64,000 nucleotides of DNA from Thelonectria olida (lineage: Eukaryota; Ascomycota; Sordariomycetes; Hypocreales; Nectriaceae): NCBI GenBank assembly GCA_020736575.1, contig JAGPYM010000007.1, positions 310,001 through 374,000 on the forward strand, written 5' to 3'. This document shows, in pieces, positions 33,093-45,963 of the stretch. Numbering within the stretch: position 1 is the stretch's first letter; each line of letters starts with the position of its first letter. A model generated the notes under the pieces. It saw nothing but the letters and a program-made list of their open reading frames with translations, was not told the DNA's origin and searched no databases. The translations under genes were made by a program, and so were the position numbers.

Positions 33093-34376
33093 TCACAGCT
33101 TAGACGTCTCTCCGTCCTTCAACACCAACCCACCCCCCTTAACCTCATACTCCCTCCCATCCTGCCATCCCACCCAATCCCGCAACACTCCCTCCCCTCC
33201 AGACCCAGGCGAAAGCGGCCGTCCCTCATACCCGTCGCCCGGCACGCCGCTCCCCTGTCCATACTGCGCAGCATCCTTCAGCCCGGCACCCTCTTGCACC
33301 GCAAGACACGGCGTCTCTCGCAACGTCACCGCCGGCCGCTGGTCGCCCTCCCGACCCTCCTGGCTCTCCAGCTCCGCGTACTCCAGCACCGGCGTGCAAC
33401 ACGCATCCGTCCCGTCAAACACAGCCTCCCACTCGCTCCTCGTCCTGCTCGCAAACACATCTGTGAAAACCCGCCGCAGCGCCGGCCACTCCCTCACATC
33501 CCCGCGCTTCTCTTCCCACCCTTGCCCCTCCAGCCCCAGCCCACGGATCAGCGCCGCGAAGAACTGCGGCTCCAACGCCCCGACGGCCACGTACTTGCCG
33601 TCGGCCGTCTCGTACGTGTCGTAGAACGGACTCCCGCCGTCGAGCAGGTTGTTCCCGCGGCCCTTGTCGCCCAGCGGCGTCTTGAGCGCCATGCGCGGGA
33701 ACGTCGCCAGGTAGCTCGCGCCGTCGACCATGTTGGCCTCGACGACCTGGCCCCTCCCTGACGTCTGCCGCGCAATCACCGCCATGAGCACGCCCTGGAA
33801 GAGCACCGCGCCGCCGCCCGCAAAGTCGGCGAGGATGTTCCACGGCGGGTGCGGCTTCTCGCCCTCGCGGCCGAGCAGCGCCAGTGCGCCTGAGACGGCT
33901 AGGTAGTTGATGTCGTGGCCGGCCATGGCGGCGTACTTGCCGTCTCGTCGAAAGCCCGTCATGCGGCCGTAGATCAGCCTGGGGTTCACTTCACACAGCA
34001 CCTCGGGCCCTAGGCCCAGCTTCTCTAGCACGCCGGGGCGAAAGGGGTCAATAACAACATCGGCGGTGGCGGCGAGACGCTTGATCAGGGCGACGCCGCG
34101 GGGGGCTTTGAGGTCGACGGCGATGGAGGCCTTGTGGCGGGCGAGCATGTCCTCGGTGGGGAGGGCGCGACGGCCGAAGCCGTGTGAGGTGCCGGGCTGG
34201 GCGCGGTCGATGCGCAGGACCGAGGCGCCGGCGTCTGCAAGGAGCATGCCGGCGAATGGGCCTATTCATGGTGAGCAATTGAGGATTGGGATGAGATATA
34301 TGGGCATGTGCATACCTGGCGCAAGGCCGGCGAATTCGAGGACTTTGATGCCGTGAAGAGGGGGAAGGCTGGCCAT
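33093..34376 (-). CDS. alpha-methylacyl-CoA racemase, peroxisomal (CoA-transferase family III fold)
   Basis: Two exons (34316-34376, 33093-34261) joined over a 54-base intron give 409 residues. It should interconvert R and S forms of 2-methylacyl-CoA so that branched chains can enter beta-oxidation. The N-terminus (GIKVLEFAGLAPGPFAGMLL) is the family signature and spans the splice junction. The catalytic residues known from bacterial racemases are present: His in AGHDINYLA, Asp in LADFAGGG and Glu in ALEPQFFAAL. The chain ends SKL, a classical PTS1 peroxisome signal. The gene is GC-rich with long open shadow frames, unlike its AT-richer flanks. Confidence 0.92.
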
Positions 34377-35625
34377 GATTGCTATTCTAGGTACAAGGCT
34401 GTGAGTGTGTGCATTAGATCAAGATATCCGAGTACAGATCAAAGGGATCCATGTTATTATTGTCCTGCGGCGGAAGTGCATACCCGCCCCGCGAAGCCAT
34501 CACCATCGAGCCGAGGTCGTATTAAGTTGCAGGTGCCGAGTGCATCGTTTATTCCCCTTAGCGGGCCGGGGCTCCTTCCGGGACGTTCGTAAAAATGCGG
34601 GGTGCGTGCCCGGGGTGCCGGGGATGCCCCGTTGCAGGGGCGGCAGGTGTGCTTCAGCGCCTTAACCCACTATAGCCCACTGTAACGGAGCCTGTGCGCT
34701 CCATCCAGGGACAGCCCGTATCAAAGAGTGTCGGTCAAGGAAACGGTGAAGGCATTTGTATGATCTGACATGTGAATCAATACAGGAGCAAAGGAGTCAA
34801 CTTGGGCCGCAATCTTGAAAGCCAAGGTATGTCATATCAGCAGATAATAACACGGATCTATCATCACCGCACCCAGTTGATTCTCGCCCACGTCAGGCGT
34901 CAATTCCACTGACAATCATGAATCCCCTTCCCCTGCTTCTATGTACAACACGCGGCGATATTGTATTACGTACAAACCAAGCAGCCGTCAGTCCACCGTC
35001 TTGTCCATCTCACCGGCGTATCCGTATTGTCACGGGAGGCAGGGCTGAGAGCACGTCAAGGGTCTCAGATCAGATCACGAGAGAATGGTGTGACCAAGAT
35101 GACGGGTGTACGAGCAGACTCAGCCTCAACTCGCTCAACGTGGACTCATGTATTTGCCTGTCTCGATTGCAAATGTCGACTAGTTGAAAACGGCTCTACG
35201 TGAGCGCTGCTTTAGGAGAAGGTATTTCATAGTCACAGTACAAGCAAAGGGAAACAGCATGCTTTAGAAAAAAGATGTACGTTAATTCATTTCCGTACTA
35301 CCTAGGATAATCCAAAAAGGCTAAACTGTTTAACAAAAACAAGTCATTCAAGTCTATCAAAGCCACAAACGCCCTACACAGAATGCATCATGTCATGCCC
35401 GAGACAGTCGAGAACGATGAAAAAGAAGCTAGGTAGTAGCTTAAAACCTCTCCCTCGAACAAAAGGGAGATGGGGGGATAGGCGGGGGGTCGAGGAGAAC
35501 CAGAGAATCAGAGAGGAACCTCGTGCAGTTTTGGTTGTTTGAGGCCGGCTCATCGGGAGGGGTATATATCTGGGTTCCCTTTTGGCCTCTTCTTCCTCTC
35601 ATTTTTTGGTGCTGGAAGACACAAT
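34377..35625. other. 1.25 kb intergenic stretch
   Basis: This holds the upstream region of the racemase gene and the 3' flank of glutamate dehydrogenase. Short frames only. Nothing is recognised. Confidence 0.5.
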
Positions 35626-37403
35626 TTAGTTGTCCTCCCACCAGTCGCCCTGGTCGTGCATGGCCTCGGCGACCTTGATGAAGCCGGCAATGTTGCTGCC
35701 GGCGACCAAGCTGGGCAGCTCACCCTCCTTGGCCTCGACGTACTTCTGGGCCGTGGTAAGACCGTTGAAGTAGGCGTTCTTCATGATGTCCTTGAGCTTG
35801 TTGTCGACCTCCTCCTCGGTCCACTGGAGGCGGGCGCTGTTCTGGGCCATCTCGAGGCCGGAAACGGCGACACCACCGCAGTTGGAAGCCTTGCCAGGGG
35901 CGTACCAGACAGCCTCGCCAGCCTTCTCCTTTCGGTTGGCCTCGAAGACGTCGATGGCGGCCTGGGTGCAGCCCATGTTGGAACCCTCAGCGACGATGTA
36001 GGCACCGGCGGCGACAAGAGCCTCGGCCTCCTCCTTGCTGACCTCGTTCTGGGTAGCGCAGGGAAGAGCGACGTCGACCTTACCGACGTGGACCCAGGGG
36101 CGGGCACCCTCGATGTAGTTGAAGCGACCTTCGTGCTCGAAGGTGGTGAGAGCTTGGCGCTTGAGCTTCAGGGTTGCAATGTTGGCAACATCCTCGGGGG
36201 TGAAGGCAGCTCCCTCGCCAGCGATGAGAGCACCCTTGGAGTCGGACAGAGAGACGACGGTACCGCCGAGCTCAATGACCTTGAGGGCAGCGTACTGAGC
36301 GACGTTGCCTGAACCGGAGATGGCAACACGCTTGCCCTCCCAGTTACCCTTGCCAGCGTGCTCGAGCATGTGGCTGACGTAGTAGACGAGACCGTAACCG
36401 GTGGCCTCAGGTCGGATCAGAGAACCACCCCAGGTGAGGCCCTTGCCAGTAAGGATACCCTCCCAGCGGTTGCGGATGGTGCGGTAGGCACCGAAGAGGT
36501 AGCCGACCTCTCGGCCACCGACGCCAATATCACCAGCGGGAACATCGGTGTCAGCGCCGATGTGCTTGGAAAGCTCCTTCATGAAGGCCTGGCAGAAGCG
36601 GCGGATCTCAGCATCGGACTTGCCCTTGGGGTCGAAGTCGGCACCACCCTTGCCACCACCCATGTTCACTGTGAAGCATTGTTAGTTGATTGATACAGAC
36701 AGATAAGGTGTGACGGTGAGTATGCAAGCCACTATCAATGACAGCATGGACATGGAGTTGATCCAGAGAGAAGGGATGGTGGGGGCGCGGTGGAGATAAG
36801 ACTTACAGCCAGTCAGGGCATTCTTGAACGTCTGCTCGAAACCGAGGAACTTGAGACTGCAGGCGCCACAGTCAGTAAAACATGTCTATCATTGGAGGAG
36901 CGAAGCGACCAAAGCAAGCCAATGCACGCTCAGACTATCCGACTATCGAGACAAAGATAGACGTTGACATGTTATCAACGCCCATGATTGAATTGACCGT
37001 CGACGATAGAGCCGCAGATCTCGCAGATCTCGTATCCCGTCTTGCCAAGGAAGCTTTGGTAGAGAAGACGTACATGGACAGGTTGACTGAGGGGTGGAAT
37101 CGAAGACCGCCCTTGTAGGGGCCGAGGGCAGAGTTGTACTGGACACGGTATCCGCGGTTGACCTGGAGGGCGCCCTTGTCGTCGCTCCAGGTGACACGGA
37201 ACTGGATAACACGCTCGGGGATGGCAGCAACGGCGAGGGCGGTGCGGAACTCGGGGCGCTCAGTGAAGAGCTTGCTGTTCTCGAGGGTGCTGGCGAGCTC
37301 TGGTGGATGCATTAGATGGCTGTGTGTGTGTAGCTGGGTTAATTGCGTGAAGCTCACCGTTGTAAGCCTGCTCGAACTCGGGCTCGGAGGGAAGGTGAGA
37401 CAT
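35626..37403 (-). CDS. gdhA: NADP-specific glutamate dehydrogenase
   Basis: Four exons (37358-37403, 37074-37299, 36807-36856, 35626-36668) give 454 residues. Introns are 58, 217 and 138 bases. The enzyme makes glutamate from 2-oxoglutarate, ammonium and NADPH in the cytosol and forms a homohexamer. Signatures are [21 protein letters not shown] across the second junction, the active-site lysine in [17 protein letters not shown], and the cofactor loop [10 protein letters not shown]. Length matches fungal NADP enzymes (about 450-460). The minus-strand leader is C/T-rich, with a TATATAA about 175 bases before the ATG. Nitrogen control through GATA factors is usual in fungi but was not demonstrated here. 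Confidence 0.96.
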
Positions 37404-37576
37404 GTTCAGCTGCATGGATGTTGATCTTCCTTGAAGGGTGGTTGTTGGTATAAAGATGAGTGATGGTGGGCGAGAGAGATGATGGCGACGATGATGATGT
37501 TGTATGAATACCAGATTCAGCTGAGGGTGAGTGGAAGAAGGGAGGGAAACATTGGAATGGGAGGAGGGAAGGAGGG

Positions 37577-37585
37577 TTTATATAA
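37577..37585 (-). promoter_or_regulatory. TATA-like box of gdhA
   Basis: On the minus strand TTATATAAA lies about 175 bases upstream of the gdhA ATG, followed by a C/T-rich leader. Confidence 0.4.
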
Positions 37586-40500
37586 CATGAAGGGAAGGAA
37601 AGAGAAGAGACGTCCAGCCCATGGGGATATCTTTCCTTCTCCTCCTCCTCCGTGAGTCCATCTCTCTCCTCGTCTGCAAGCATCCCCAAACCACCCAAAC
37701 GCCAGCCTCACTCCACATCTTGGCTCACCTCTTGTCATGAATTAATCCCCTATCTCTCTCGGTCAACTCCCATCTATTCCATCGTTTTGCACGCCCCCCT
37801 CCCCGAGAATCGACTTTTAACAGGCCACTCGCCGTTGGCTCTGACATGAAAGCTTCACCCAATGAGAAGTAGAGCGAGTGTGCGCCAGCGGGCCGGCGGC
37901 TGCCCCTCCGAGGTCAGGACCCTTACTTGGTCCGTGTAAGGGGGAAAGAGGGACCATCTTGCCATCCCACCACTCCTGCCACCCCTCCCCCGGCCACCCA
38001 GAGCGCTGGCAGGCACGACCTATGTCGGACCTCTCCCCACCTCCTTCGCATCCAGTCTCTCTTTCCTCGAGTCGACTTACAGCAATAAGCTCTTTCCGCT
38101 TCAATGCCTTGCCCTAGTTTGGTTTTCAGGGTAGAATAGCTTGAGGCTTGTTCTTTCCCTTCCCTTGCCCTGGGTAAGGTAGCTGTCACCCCCCCTCCGC
38201 AGCCCACACGCCCTCACACAACGGAGTCCAGTAGACTACAGTAGTGACTGAACTGACCTGCATGCGACGATGCCGCTGCCCGCTGCCGGCGTCGCCAAGT
38301 TCGCCGCCGACATCATGGTTGTGAACGGCTTGATTAAAGTGCGATTGGGTCTAGATCCGTGGTGGAATTTCGGCTGGTCAATTCGCGTGTAGCGTGCCTT
38401 CTTCCCTCTCCTGAAAAGTTTTTCTTTTATTTTTTCTCCGTTATCACGGAGATGTAAAAGCTGCATGCATGGCAGGTACGGAATGGAACGCAGGCGCATC
38501 GCAGTTTCCGGCTGCAGGTTGCTTGCATACGCATACGGGCCATACGGCTCCTCCGCTCCGAAACTCGCTGGGGACGTTTCCATTGCCACATTCATCTTCA
38601 CATCTTTGCAACATCCACTAACATGGGGCCCAACACCTTATCCAAACCACCCAAAATGCCTCTCCTCACTTCTCCAAGGTCCGATGCTCCAACTACACTT
38701 ATTACCGTGGTCCCGTCAATCTGTTCCCCATATTCCCATTAGCCAACCTCACTTAGCCCACTAAACTCGTCGTCCCACGCCGATTGCACACAAACACACG
38801 CCCCATGGCTCGTCAGAGGCTCAAGGCCGCCTACCGCGGGGCTCCAGCGCGGGGGTGCTGGGACGAGACTGGCTGGTGCACGATCTTATCTCAGTTCTTG
38901 TTGAACATAACCATCAATCATCATGGACTTTTCCAACGCTAGTAGGGCAAGCCGCCATGCAGCACTGCACCTATCTTCGGTGAAGCCACAACCTCTAGTC
39001 CTCTACCGACATGGGCCTTGATACTCGGCTCTGACCTGAGCTGAGCTGAAAAGACAACTCAACCGTCAAATCTCCTCGCGACAGCCTCCTCAGCTAACAA
39101 AACACCCCACACTCACGACATCCCACGTTTCCAAGCAAGGACACCGACTGCAAAGTTGTCTGTTGCAAAAGACCACTTCTCAATTCTCGCAAGACATGGA
39201 CAGAGAAGGAAAAGAGCAACGTCAAATCACATAACTAACACACATAGACCGACATGATGGAACATGGATGCGGCGGAGCCTCCCGGGAACCAGGGGGAAC
39301 AGACTTCATCCCCCTCGCAGCAACCCCCAATCCCTCCATCATCTCTCCATTCTCCCCAGAAACCGCACCCCCAAGCCAGGTGGCAAGCATCCCACACACG
39401 CCACTTCTTACAGCCTCAAAAACGACGCGAAGACGAAAAAGAAAAAAAAAAAGATCTCATCACTCACGGACGGCCATCCTTCGGAACGACCGAACCAGAC
39501 TCGGGCCCGGAACGACAGTCCCTGCAGACCATTCCACATCCCGTATACACCACACAAACGGGCAGACACAACAATAAGCTTGCATGACCTCAAAACTTGA
39601 CGCAAATGTTCACTGACAGCAGCCAATTCCCATAACCCGCGGAAACGGAAGACATGGATCAACCACTAAGCGCCATGCTCCGATGACAGAGCCGCGCCAC
39701 TCAAACTAGAACGAACCACCGGCGTCGGACTCTTTTAAAACAACAAAGAGTGACACAGACGGACAAAAACGCCGAATGGGCATTGTGTGCTTTTCCCTCA
39801 GAGGTTGGCTTGGTTTGAGTCTCCGTTATTTACCCCAAGAATTACTAGATTCACCCTTGACCACAGCACGCAGCAAATGTCCCGAGGAGAATCCCAAGCC
39901 AAGACGACGAAGCGTGGTGGCTCCATCTTTTGCCATGATGCATCCATGCTTCATCCATGCTCTTCCCCTCCTAGTTCTCGTCGATACTATCAGAGCCTCC
40001 TCATTGGCCGCCTTGTCCAAGTCGTTTGAAGAATCAATTGCCATCGTTCAAAAGAGTCGACCAATGACAAAGGGTCCTCAAGGTCCAGGCAGCCCAGAAG
40101 GGAAGCAGGCCACTTGTTCTCGTTGGCTCTCGGCCTATGGCATTTCTTGTTACTGTACTCTATTTGCGTTGGTTTTACACGTTCCAGCCTCTTGGCCAAT
40201 CCTTGTTTTGCCGACGCATGTTATTTGCTGATGGTTTTGTTTCCTTTTTATTATCGAGGGGAAAACGCGGGTGAAGCGAGCATCCATCCGAGTCCATGAC
40301 ACCCATGATGAATCTGGGGCAAAGACTGGGCCTGTTCAACCCTTGAGGTGGTCATGTCATGACAACCGGTGTGTTTGCACCAAACAAAGGCACACGACAC
40401 ACACGACACTCGGCGGAAAGACGAGGCAAGCAAAGGCAATCGACGGGACATACTGACGAGATCAAAATACGCACGGAACTCTGGGCCAGGGCAACAGGCA

Positions 40501-40900
40501 TCAACAGGCAAAACATACGTCTGCGAGGACTCGTTTTGTCATTGATTCTCTCTCCGGACCGATTCCGACCCTCTCTCGTCGTAACGCTTCTCACGCCGAC
40601 TCATTACGTAGGAATTTGCGCCGTTGCCGTCCATCTCGGTCTGAATGGCCGAGACTAGCTTGAATGAAGCCGAGTGCAGCTCTCGAGTCAATTCTCCACG
40701 CCGATATTCGCCGGACATGTAATTCCAGAAAGAGTTTCTGAGGCAGTTTAATCTTAGCGACAAGTTTCCAAGAGCCGCCCTCCTATACCGGCAGTCCTCT
40801 TTTTCTCCTTCTTTTTTCCTCTTCCAGATCCGGAATAAGGGATCGATCTTGAATGGCGATGGACCCTTATCAATCAGTTCCCGAGAAGCGGCGTCTAGTC

Positions 40901-40932
40901 CTTCTTCTTCTTCTTCTTCTTCTTCTTCTTCT
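40901..40932. repeat. (CTT)n microsatellite
   Basis: About ten and a half perfect CTT units lie in a pyrimidine-rich non-coding region. Confidence 0.9.
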
Positions 40933-42222
40933 CGACTTACTCTCATGCATTCTGCGCATTCTTTTCCCGTCTTTGGTCACTAACCCAACACCCTCCCCCT
41001 TCTTTGATTCAAGGATTCATGTTTCTATTTCCTTTCCTCTTCCCTTTTTTCATTCACACCCATCCATCAAAGTCCCCCTTGTTCACTTACATCAACGATG
41101 CAATTTCGTAAGCTATTTCTTGTATGTAACAGGAAACCCTCAACTGTCCATCTCAGGCCTCACAGACCACCCCGCATCAACCAATGTCTCGCATCCCCCC
41201 CTCGCTACTCTACCCGTGTCATCTTCTCACCTCACTTCACCTCACCTTACCTAACTCATTCGCTCCCCTCATACGGTTTACCAGTGCCCAACCCTGCCTC
41301 CCGGTTATTCCCGGCGTCTGCTCCGTTCCGGTTTATTCTCTTACCTTGACCTTGCATGTTTCCCGTCAACTCACCTCGGTCTATCATCTCTCCATTAACC
41401 GCTCACTTTATTGAGAGGAAAAACGCCGGGCCTAGAACCTCCGTAATCAGGTACCGTTCAAGGGTCTTGGAGTAACCGCCCAATCCAAAGCGTGTCATCG
41501 TGCCATTCTGTTACTCACCGTTTTCTTCTTGATATTCCCCATGCCTAGGTCCGTACCCAGGTACTGAGGACACGCCCCCAAGGGTAGGCCTCAGCTTAGA
41601 TCTACCTACAATCCCAAGCCGGATGCCTTTCTATTCTCGAGTTGAGGCCATCCCCATACCCAAGTTGTGCCACAATTTCATAATATCGTCGTCTCACTTT
41701 CACATGTCTGCTGTTTTTGCTACAAGGCCTTCCATTTCATACATCTAGATTCCTACTGGCCTAGGCCAACAAACTCATACGTAAAAATAAAACAGAAACG
41801 GCAACACACCAAAAGACATCTGCAAATGACGTCGGGGGGGACAGGAGGCCCTGCATCTATCCTGCACCCCCCTGGCCGGAGAAACCCTGACCCAGAAACC
41901 CTTGAACAACCACTACCCTGGAAACGCCTTACGTACTTTCAACGACAACATCAAAATCCCATGTCGTCCCAACCGCCAATGCCAATGCCTGCCTCTCGCT
42001 CCTTTTGCGCCAGCGAATATCAGAAAAGCCGTATAGTTAATATGTCTGTGTGCGTGTCGTGGTGGTAGTGTCAGTATGATGCCTGTGCATGCACCCATCT
42101 TTGATTTCTTCCTCTCCTCATCTCACCGCCCCCGCGTTCCCCCGACTTTTCGTTGCTCTTCCGCCTCGCTTCGCTACTTCGCTTCCACTTTCCCACAGAT
42201 TCAAACAACATCAACAATCATC

Positions 42223-45200
42223 TCACCACATGGCCGCTTGATCCGCATCGAACCGCGTCAGCTCTCGCCCCGCGTCCTCTAGGTCCTTCTTGGCCTTCAT
42301 TCGCATGTAAAAGATCGGACAGTCCTTGCTACTGCAGATCACTTCGCAGTGCATGCTCCCCTGGCATCGTTGGCACTGGGTCCACAGTCGCCCGAACCTC
42401 ACCTCCAGGTCCGACACGCGATCAAGCGTCTTGTTGTACAGCTCGCCAACACGCGGCGCGCAGTTGGCGCACACCGCTCCATCCTTTTCATCTTTACCCG
42501 TCAACGGCTTCTTGCAACCCATGCACGTCTGCGTCTTCTTGGCGAACTTCATCAGACCCCCCACCGTAGGAGCCGCAACCGAAATCGTCCGCGTGTGGTC
42601 CCCTGTCAGTAGCGACCGTGCCTTTGTCTCCCCGAGAATCGGCTCGAAAATGCGCCCCAGAGGCTTAGCTAGCTGGTTGTCGAGGTAGTAGCGCGTGTCG
42701 ATGGGCACGTTGTTCTCGAGCACGTAGATTGGATCCTCCGATTTCTCAAAGTTCTTGGCTCCCGCCGCTCCTCGGACCATGACGTAGGCCACTCGGTCAC
42801 CGAGTCCCGGCGCCGAGCCCGCATCGCGCTTCTTCATCCGTTGCGCCAGCTCGACGTGGGCTTGTTTTGCGGCATAATCGTCCTTTGTAAGCGCTTTGGT
42901 GATGACCAATTTCGACATGTCGACTTTATTTTGCAGCAGGTCTGCAATTGTCTCCTTGACATATCTAGTGCGTCGCTGTTAGCATCCTACCCAAAACCCC
43001 ATCCCCATCTCCATTGGAACGCAATCGGAGTTGGACTTACTCTTGCGCGCCTGGCACATCTTGGTCGATCAAGATCATCCGCAACACCTTCTCAATCACG
43101 GTTTGCACCAGCAAGCAATTGTCTCGTCGCACCGTCTCGATACCTTTCGTGTCCATCTTGTCGTACTTCTCCGGCTTCGTCCAGTACAAACCCGCATATC
43201 GCTTCTTGTTGATGAGAAGATACGGGAAATACACCTTTTCGAACTCGAGCTTAATCGGTTTGACAAACTTGTCCGAAACAAATTTCGACGCCTCCTCGCC
43301 CAGCTTCATTACCTCTTTCAGGTCCTTCGTGCCGAACTTGATCATAACCGAATCGGTGTCACCGTAGATGACTTGAGCATCGTACGAATATCCATTGGCG
43401 ATGCAATATTTCTGTTCCACTTCCATCTTTGTCTTCTCAATCATTTGTCGTCCAAAACTGGTCGTGCTGCTGGCAATTGCAAGACAAGGGAGTTTTCCGG
43501 TGGTGGCACCAGTCAAACCGTACACACTGTTGGCGCTGATCTTCAGAGCGAGCTGACGACCGTTCAACACGGCCTTCTTGAAAGGATCGGTTTCCACGGC
43601 CAATTCGCGCTTGGCTTGCTTTCGCGCAGACAGAAGCTCCTCGAGAATCTGTGCCAACAGTCCTTTTCTCTTCTTGACCGTCACAAAGGTATCACCGTTT
43701 GGCGTAACGATGTAGTCCTCGTCCTTCTTGAGATCAAACGCCTTGATTGCCTTTTGGTCGAGCAGCGTCGTATAACAGAGATTATGAGCTTGCATGATAC
43801 TGGGATACAGAGATGCAAAATCGAGCGTGGCAATGGGTACATCATAGTAGCCTCGTGTAGGCTCAATGACGGTAGCACCCTCGTACTGATCGTCCGATTG
43901 TTCTGACTTGAGATTGGGAATGACGAGCTTCTGCTCCAGAGCCTTTCGGAATAACTGACTGATAAACTTGATTTGCTGGCCTCGAGACAACAAGAAGTTG
44001 AATGGCACACCAGTGACTCTTGCCATTTCAGTATAGTTTTCAAGACACGATAGCTTGTCCATCAACCGTTGAGGAAGGTAAGCATCCTTCAAACAGTACA
44101 ACGCGAGACGTCGTCTTGACTCTGGGGTACCGTTGAACAATTCCGTGATCATAGTATGGTGCACATCTTCCTTCTGCTCGCCGAGGAAGTGCGCAGACAC
44201 GGAATTGAGGGTATAACTTCGAAGATGATGATCTCGCTGAATCAGCTGCAGGAGATCCAGCTGCAGTCGGCCGTTGGTGTTGGTAGCCTTGGTGTCTCGG
44301 TTGCCCATCTGCTTACTCGAGAAGTTGCTCTCCTTCGCGCGTGAAGGAACACTGGGAAGACGAGACCAGAATTCGAAACCGCTGACCTTGAGATGTCGAG
44401 CTCGATCCAGCAAGTAAGGGAAATCAAAGTTGGCAATATTGTAACCAGTGATGATATCGGGGTCAACCTTGATTAGGAACTTCTGCCATTCGCTGAGCAT
44501 CTTGTCTTCCTTCTCAAACCCGATGATCTCGGTGGCCACGATTGAACTTGTCTCCTGGAGACAAAAAACATTCCGAACAAAGGGTTTCTTCTCTCCATAT
44601 TTCGTGACAATATTGGCAATTTGGATGACTGGGTCGTGGTTGGCTTCGGGGAAGATACCTTTTCGGCCGGCACACTCGATATCGAAGGACAGAATTCGGA
44701 GAGGGGCCATCTTGGACCACTCTCCAACAGGCTTGTGGGCGATGAGGTCGAGATAGCTCACTTCAGCCTCGATTTGGCAGTTCGATTGTCGAAGGTGGTC
44801 GGGGATGTACTGATAGGTCCTGGCAGGCGCCTCAACCCAAGACATTCCTTGTACCTAACAAATAATGAGCTTCCTGTCACATTCAGGAGTTCAGTGAAGC
44901 CTACCTTGCAGTCCACCATGAACCGCAGCACATATTGAATATTGTCAAAGGTGAGAATTTCCTGGCCACCAGTCTGCCACATGCCCTTCCAGTTTGCATT
45001 TCCACTTTGAATCGTTGCCCGGACCTTGTTGATGAATTTGGGATCGGTAACAGTGACTTTGAGGTATGGCTTGGCAACATTGCCCTGAAAGCCATAAATA
45101 TTCTCTCTCATGGCCAGCGCCACTGAATGAATTGCTGGCTGATGTTGGGCAACCCGTGTGTCGAGGAAAGTCTTGAAGGCAGGCAGATCTTGTGGCTGGA

Positions 45201-45657
45201 AGTTGATGGGAGCGGGCACGTAGAGGTAGTGCTTGAAGTCGGTCACATGTAGCATGACCGAGTTTCCCTTCTCGTTGACACCAAAGAGCTTGACGGTAGC
45301 TTTGCCACCATGGAGCGTGCCCTCCTCGGCCTCGATGGCCTGGAAGCATAGGCTATCACGCTCGGGCTCAAAGTCCTCAACTGGTGGCCTGTCCCATGCC
45401 TGATCCTTCTCCGTGTTGTTGCGCTTCAGGTTGGAGATGTCCTGGCTGAGCTTCTCGAGAACCTCGGCCTCGAAGGCGCTCTTGGGCTGGCTGGAGGTGG
45501 GCTTCGATCGAGGATCATTCTGGGAGCTCTTGAATCGGGTGGCGGGCGATGAGGAGAAGGCTTCCATCTTGCGCTTCTTCGGTGACGAAGTGATGTTCTG
45601 GCGGGTGAGGGACTCGCCCAACACCCGCTTTTGGGGGAGGACTGCGCTCGCGGCCAT
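42223..45657 (-). CDS. POL3: DNA polymerase delta catalytic subunit
   Basis: Three exons (44905-45657, 43041-44854, 42223-42964), with introns of 50 and 76 bases, give 1102 residues, close to yeast Pol3 (1097). It is the lagging-strand replicase with proofreading. In order: an N-terminal nuclear-signal-like basic stretch (SSPKKRKME); exonuclease motifs FDIEC (near 309), [10 protein letters not shown] and YCLKDAYLP; polymerase motifs [10 protein letters not shown] (near 596), [11 protein letters not shown] (near 692) and YGDTDS (near 748); and C-terminal cysteine modules CysA ([12 protein letters not shown]) and CysB ([14 protein letters not shown]), the latter being the iron-sulfur site in known enzymes. 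The start is the ATG at 45657. Upstream in-frame codons reach only a TTG. Confidence 0.97.
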
Positions 45658-45891
45658 TGCGTGAACGGCTTCACGCTGTGAGATAGACAAGGAAGAAAAG
45701 GAAAGGAAAGACAAGAAGGAAGACGAAAATTAATAAACTTGAAGCTTTGCCGTCATGGAAAAGAGCCAAGTGAGGGTGAAATTGGGAATTGTCTGACTTG
45801 GAGTTGGGACTTGTTTAGGGGACAATTCTGCACACTGAATTCTCGACGGGGGGTGACTGACATCGACGAGACAACGACACGACTTTAATTG

Positions 45892-45911
45892 ATCCGCGTG
45901 AAAACGCGGAT
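45892..45911. promoter_or_regulatory. ACGCG inverted repeat upstream of POL3
   Basis: ATCCGCGT and ACGCGGAT form a perfect 8-bp inverted repeat around a GAAA spacer, 235 bases upstream of the POL3 ATG. Each arm carries CGCGT/ACGCG, the core of the MluI cell-cycle box bound by MBF at DNA replication genes. Use in this species is inferred. Confidence 0.5.
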
Positions 45912-45957
45912 TCCGTCAACCGTGACGTGACTGCCCCACCTTGATGGTCAATGCGGG

Positions 45958-45963
45958 CACGTG
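45958..45963. promoter_or_regulatory. CACGTG upstream of POL3
   Basis: This E-box core lies about 300 bases before the POL3 start and 47 bases beyond the ACGCG palindrome. Confidence 0.35.

Larger units (their letters stand above)
37404..42222. other. 4.8 kb gene-free stretch between gdhA and POL3
   Basis: The first 300 bases are the gdhA leader and promoter. Beyond that, strand-asymmetric C/T-rich blocks on the plus strand (37620-38200, 40790-41400) alternate with mixed sequence. Overlapping frames near 39254-39600 are low in complexity and have no family look. No tRNA or other RNA was recognised. It might carry non-coding transcripts or far-upstream control of gdhA. Confidence 0.55.

Noticed and set aside
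35539..36312. Plus-strand frame of 257 residues opposite glutamate dehydrogenase
   Set aside because: It is the antisense shadow of a conserved exon with biased codons.
39254..39600. Three overlapping plus-strand frames of about 107-110 residues
   Set aside because: Being open in all three frames reflects base composition. None looks like a conserved protein.
43031..43906. Plus-strand frame of 291 residues opposite POL3
   Set aside because: It is the antisense shadow of the polymerase exon and has no family look.
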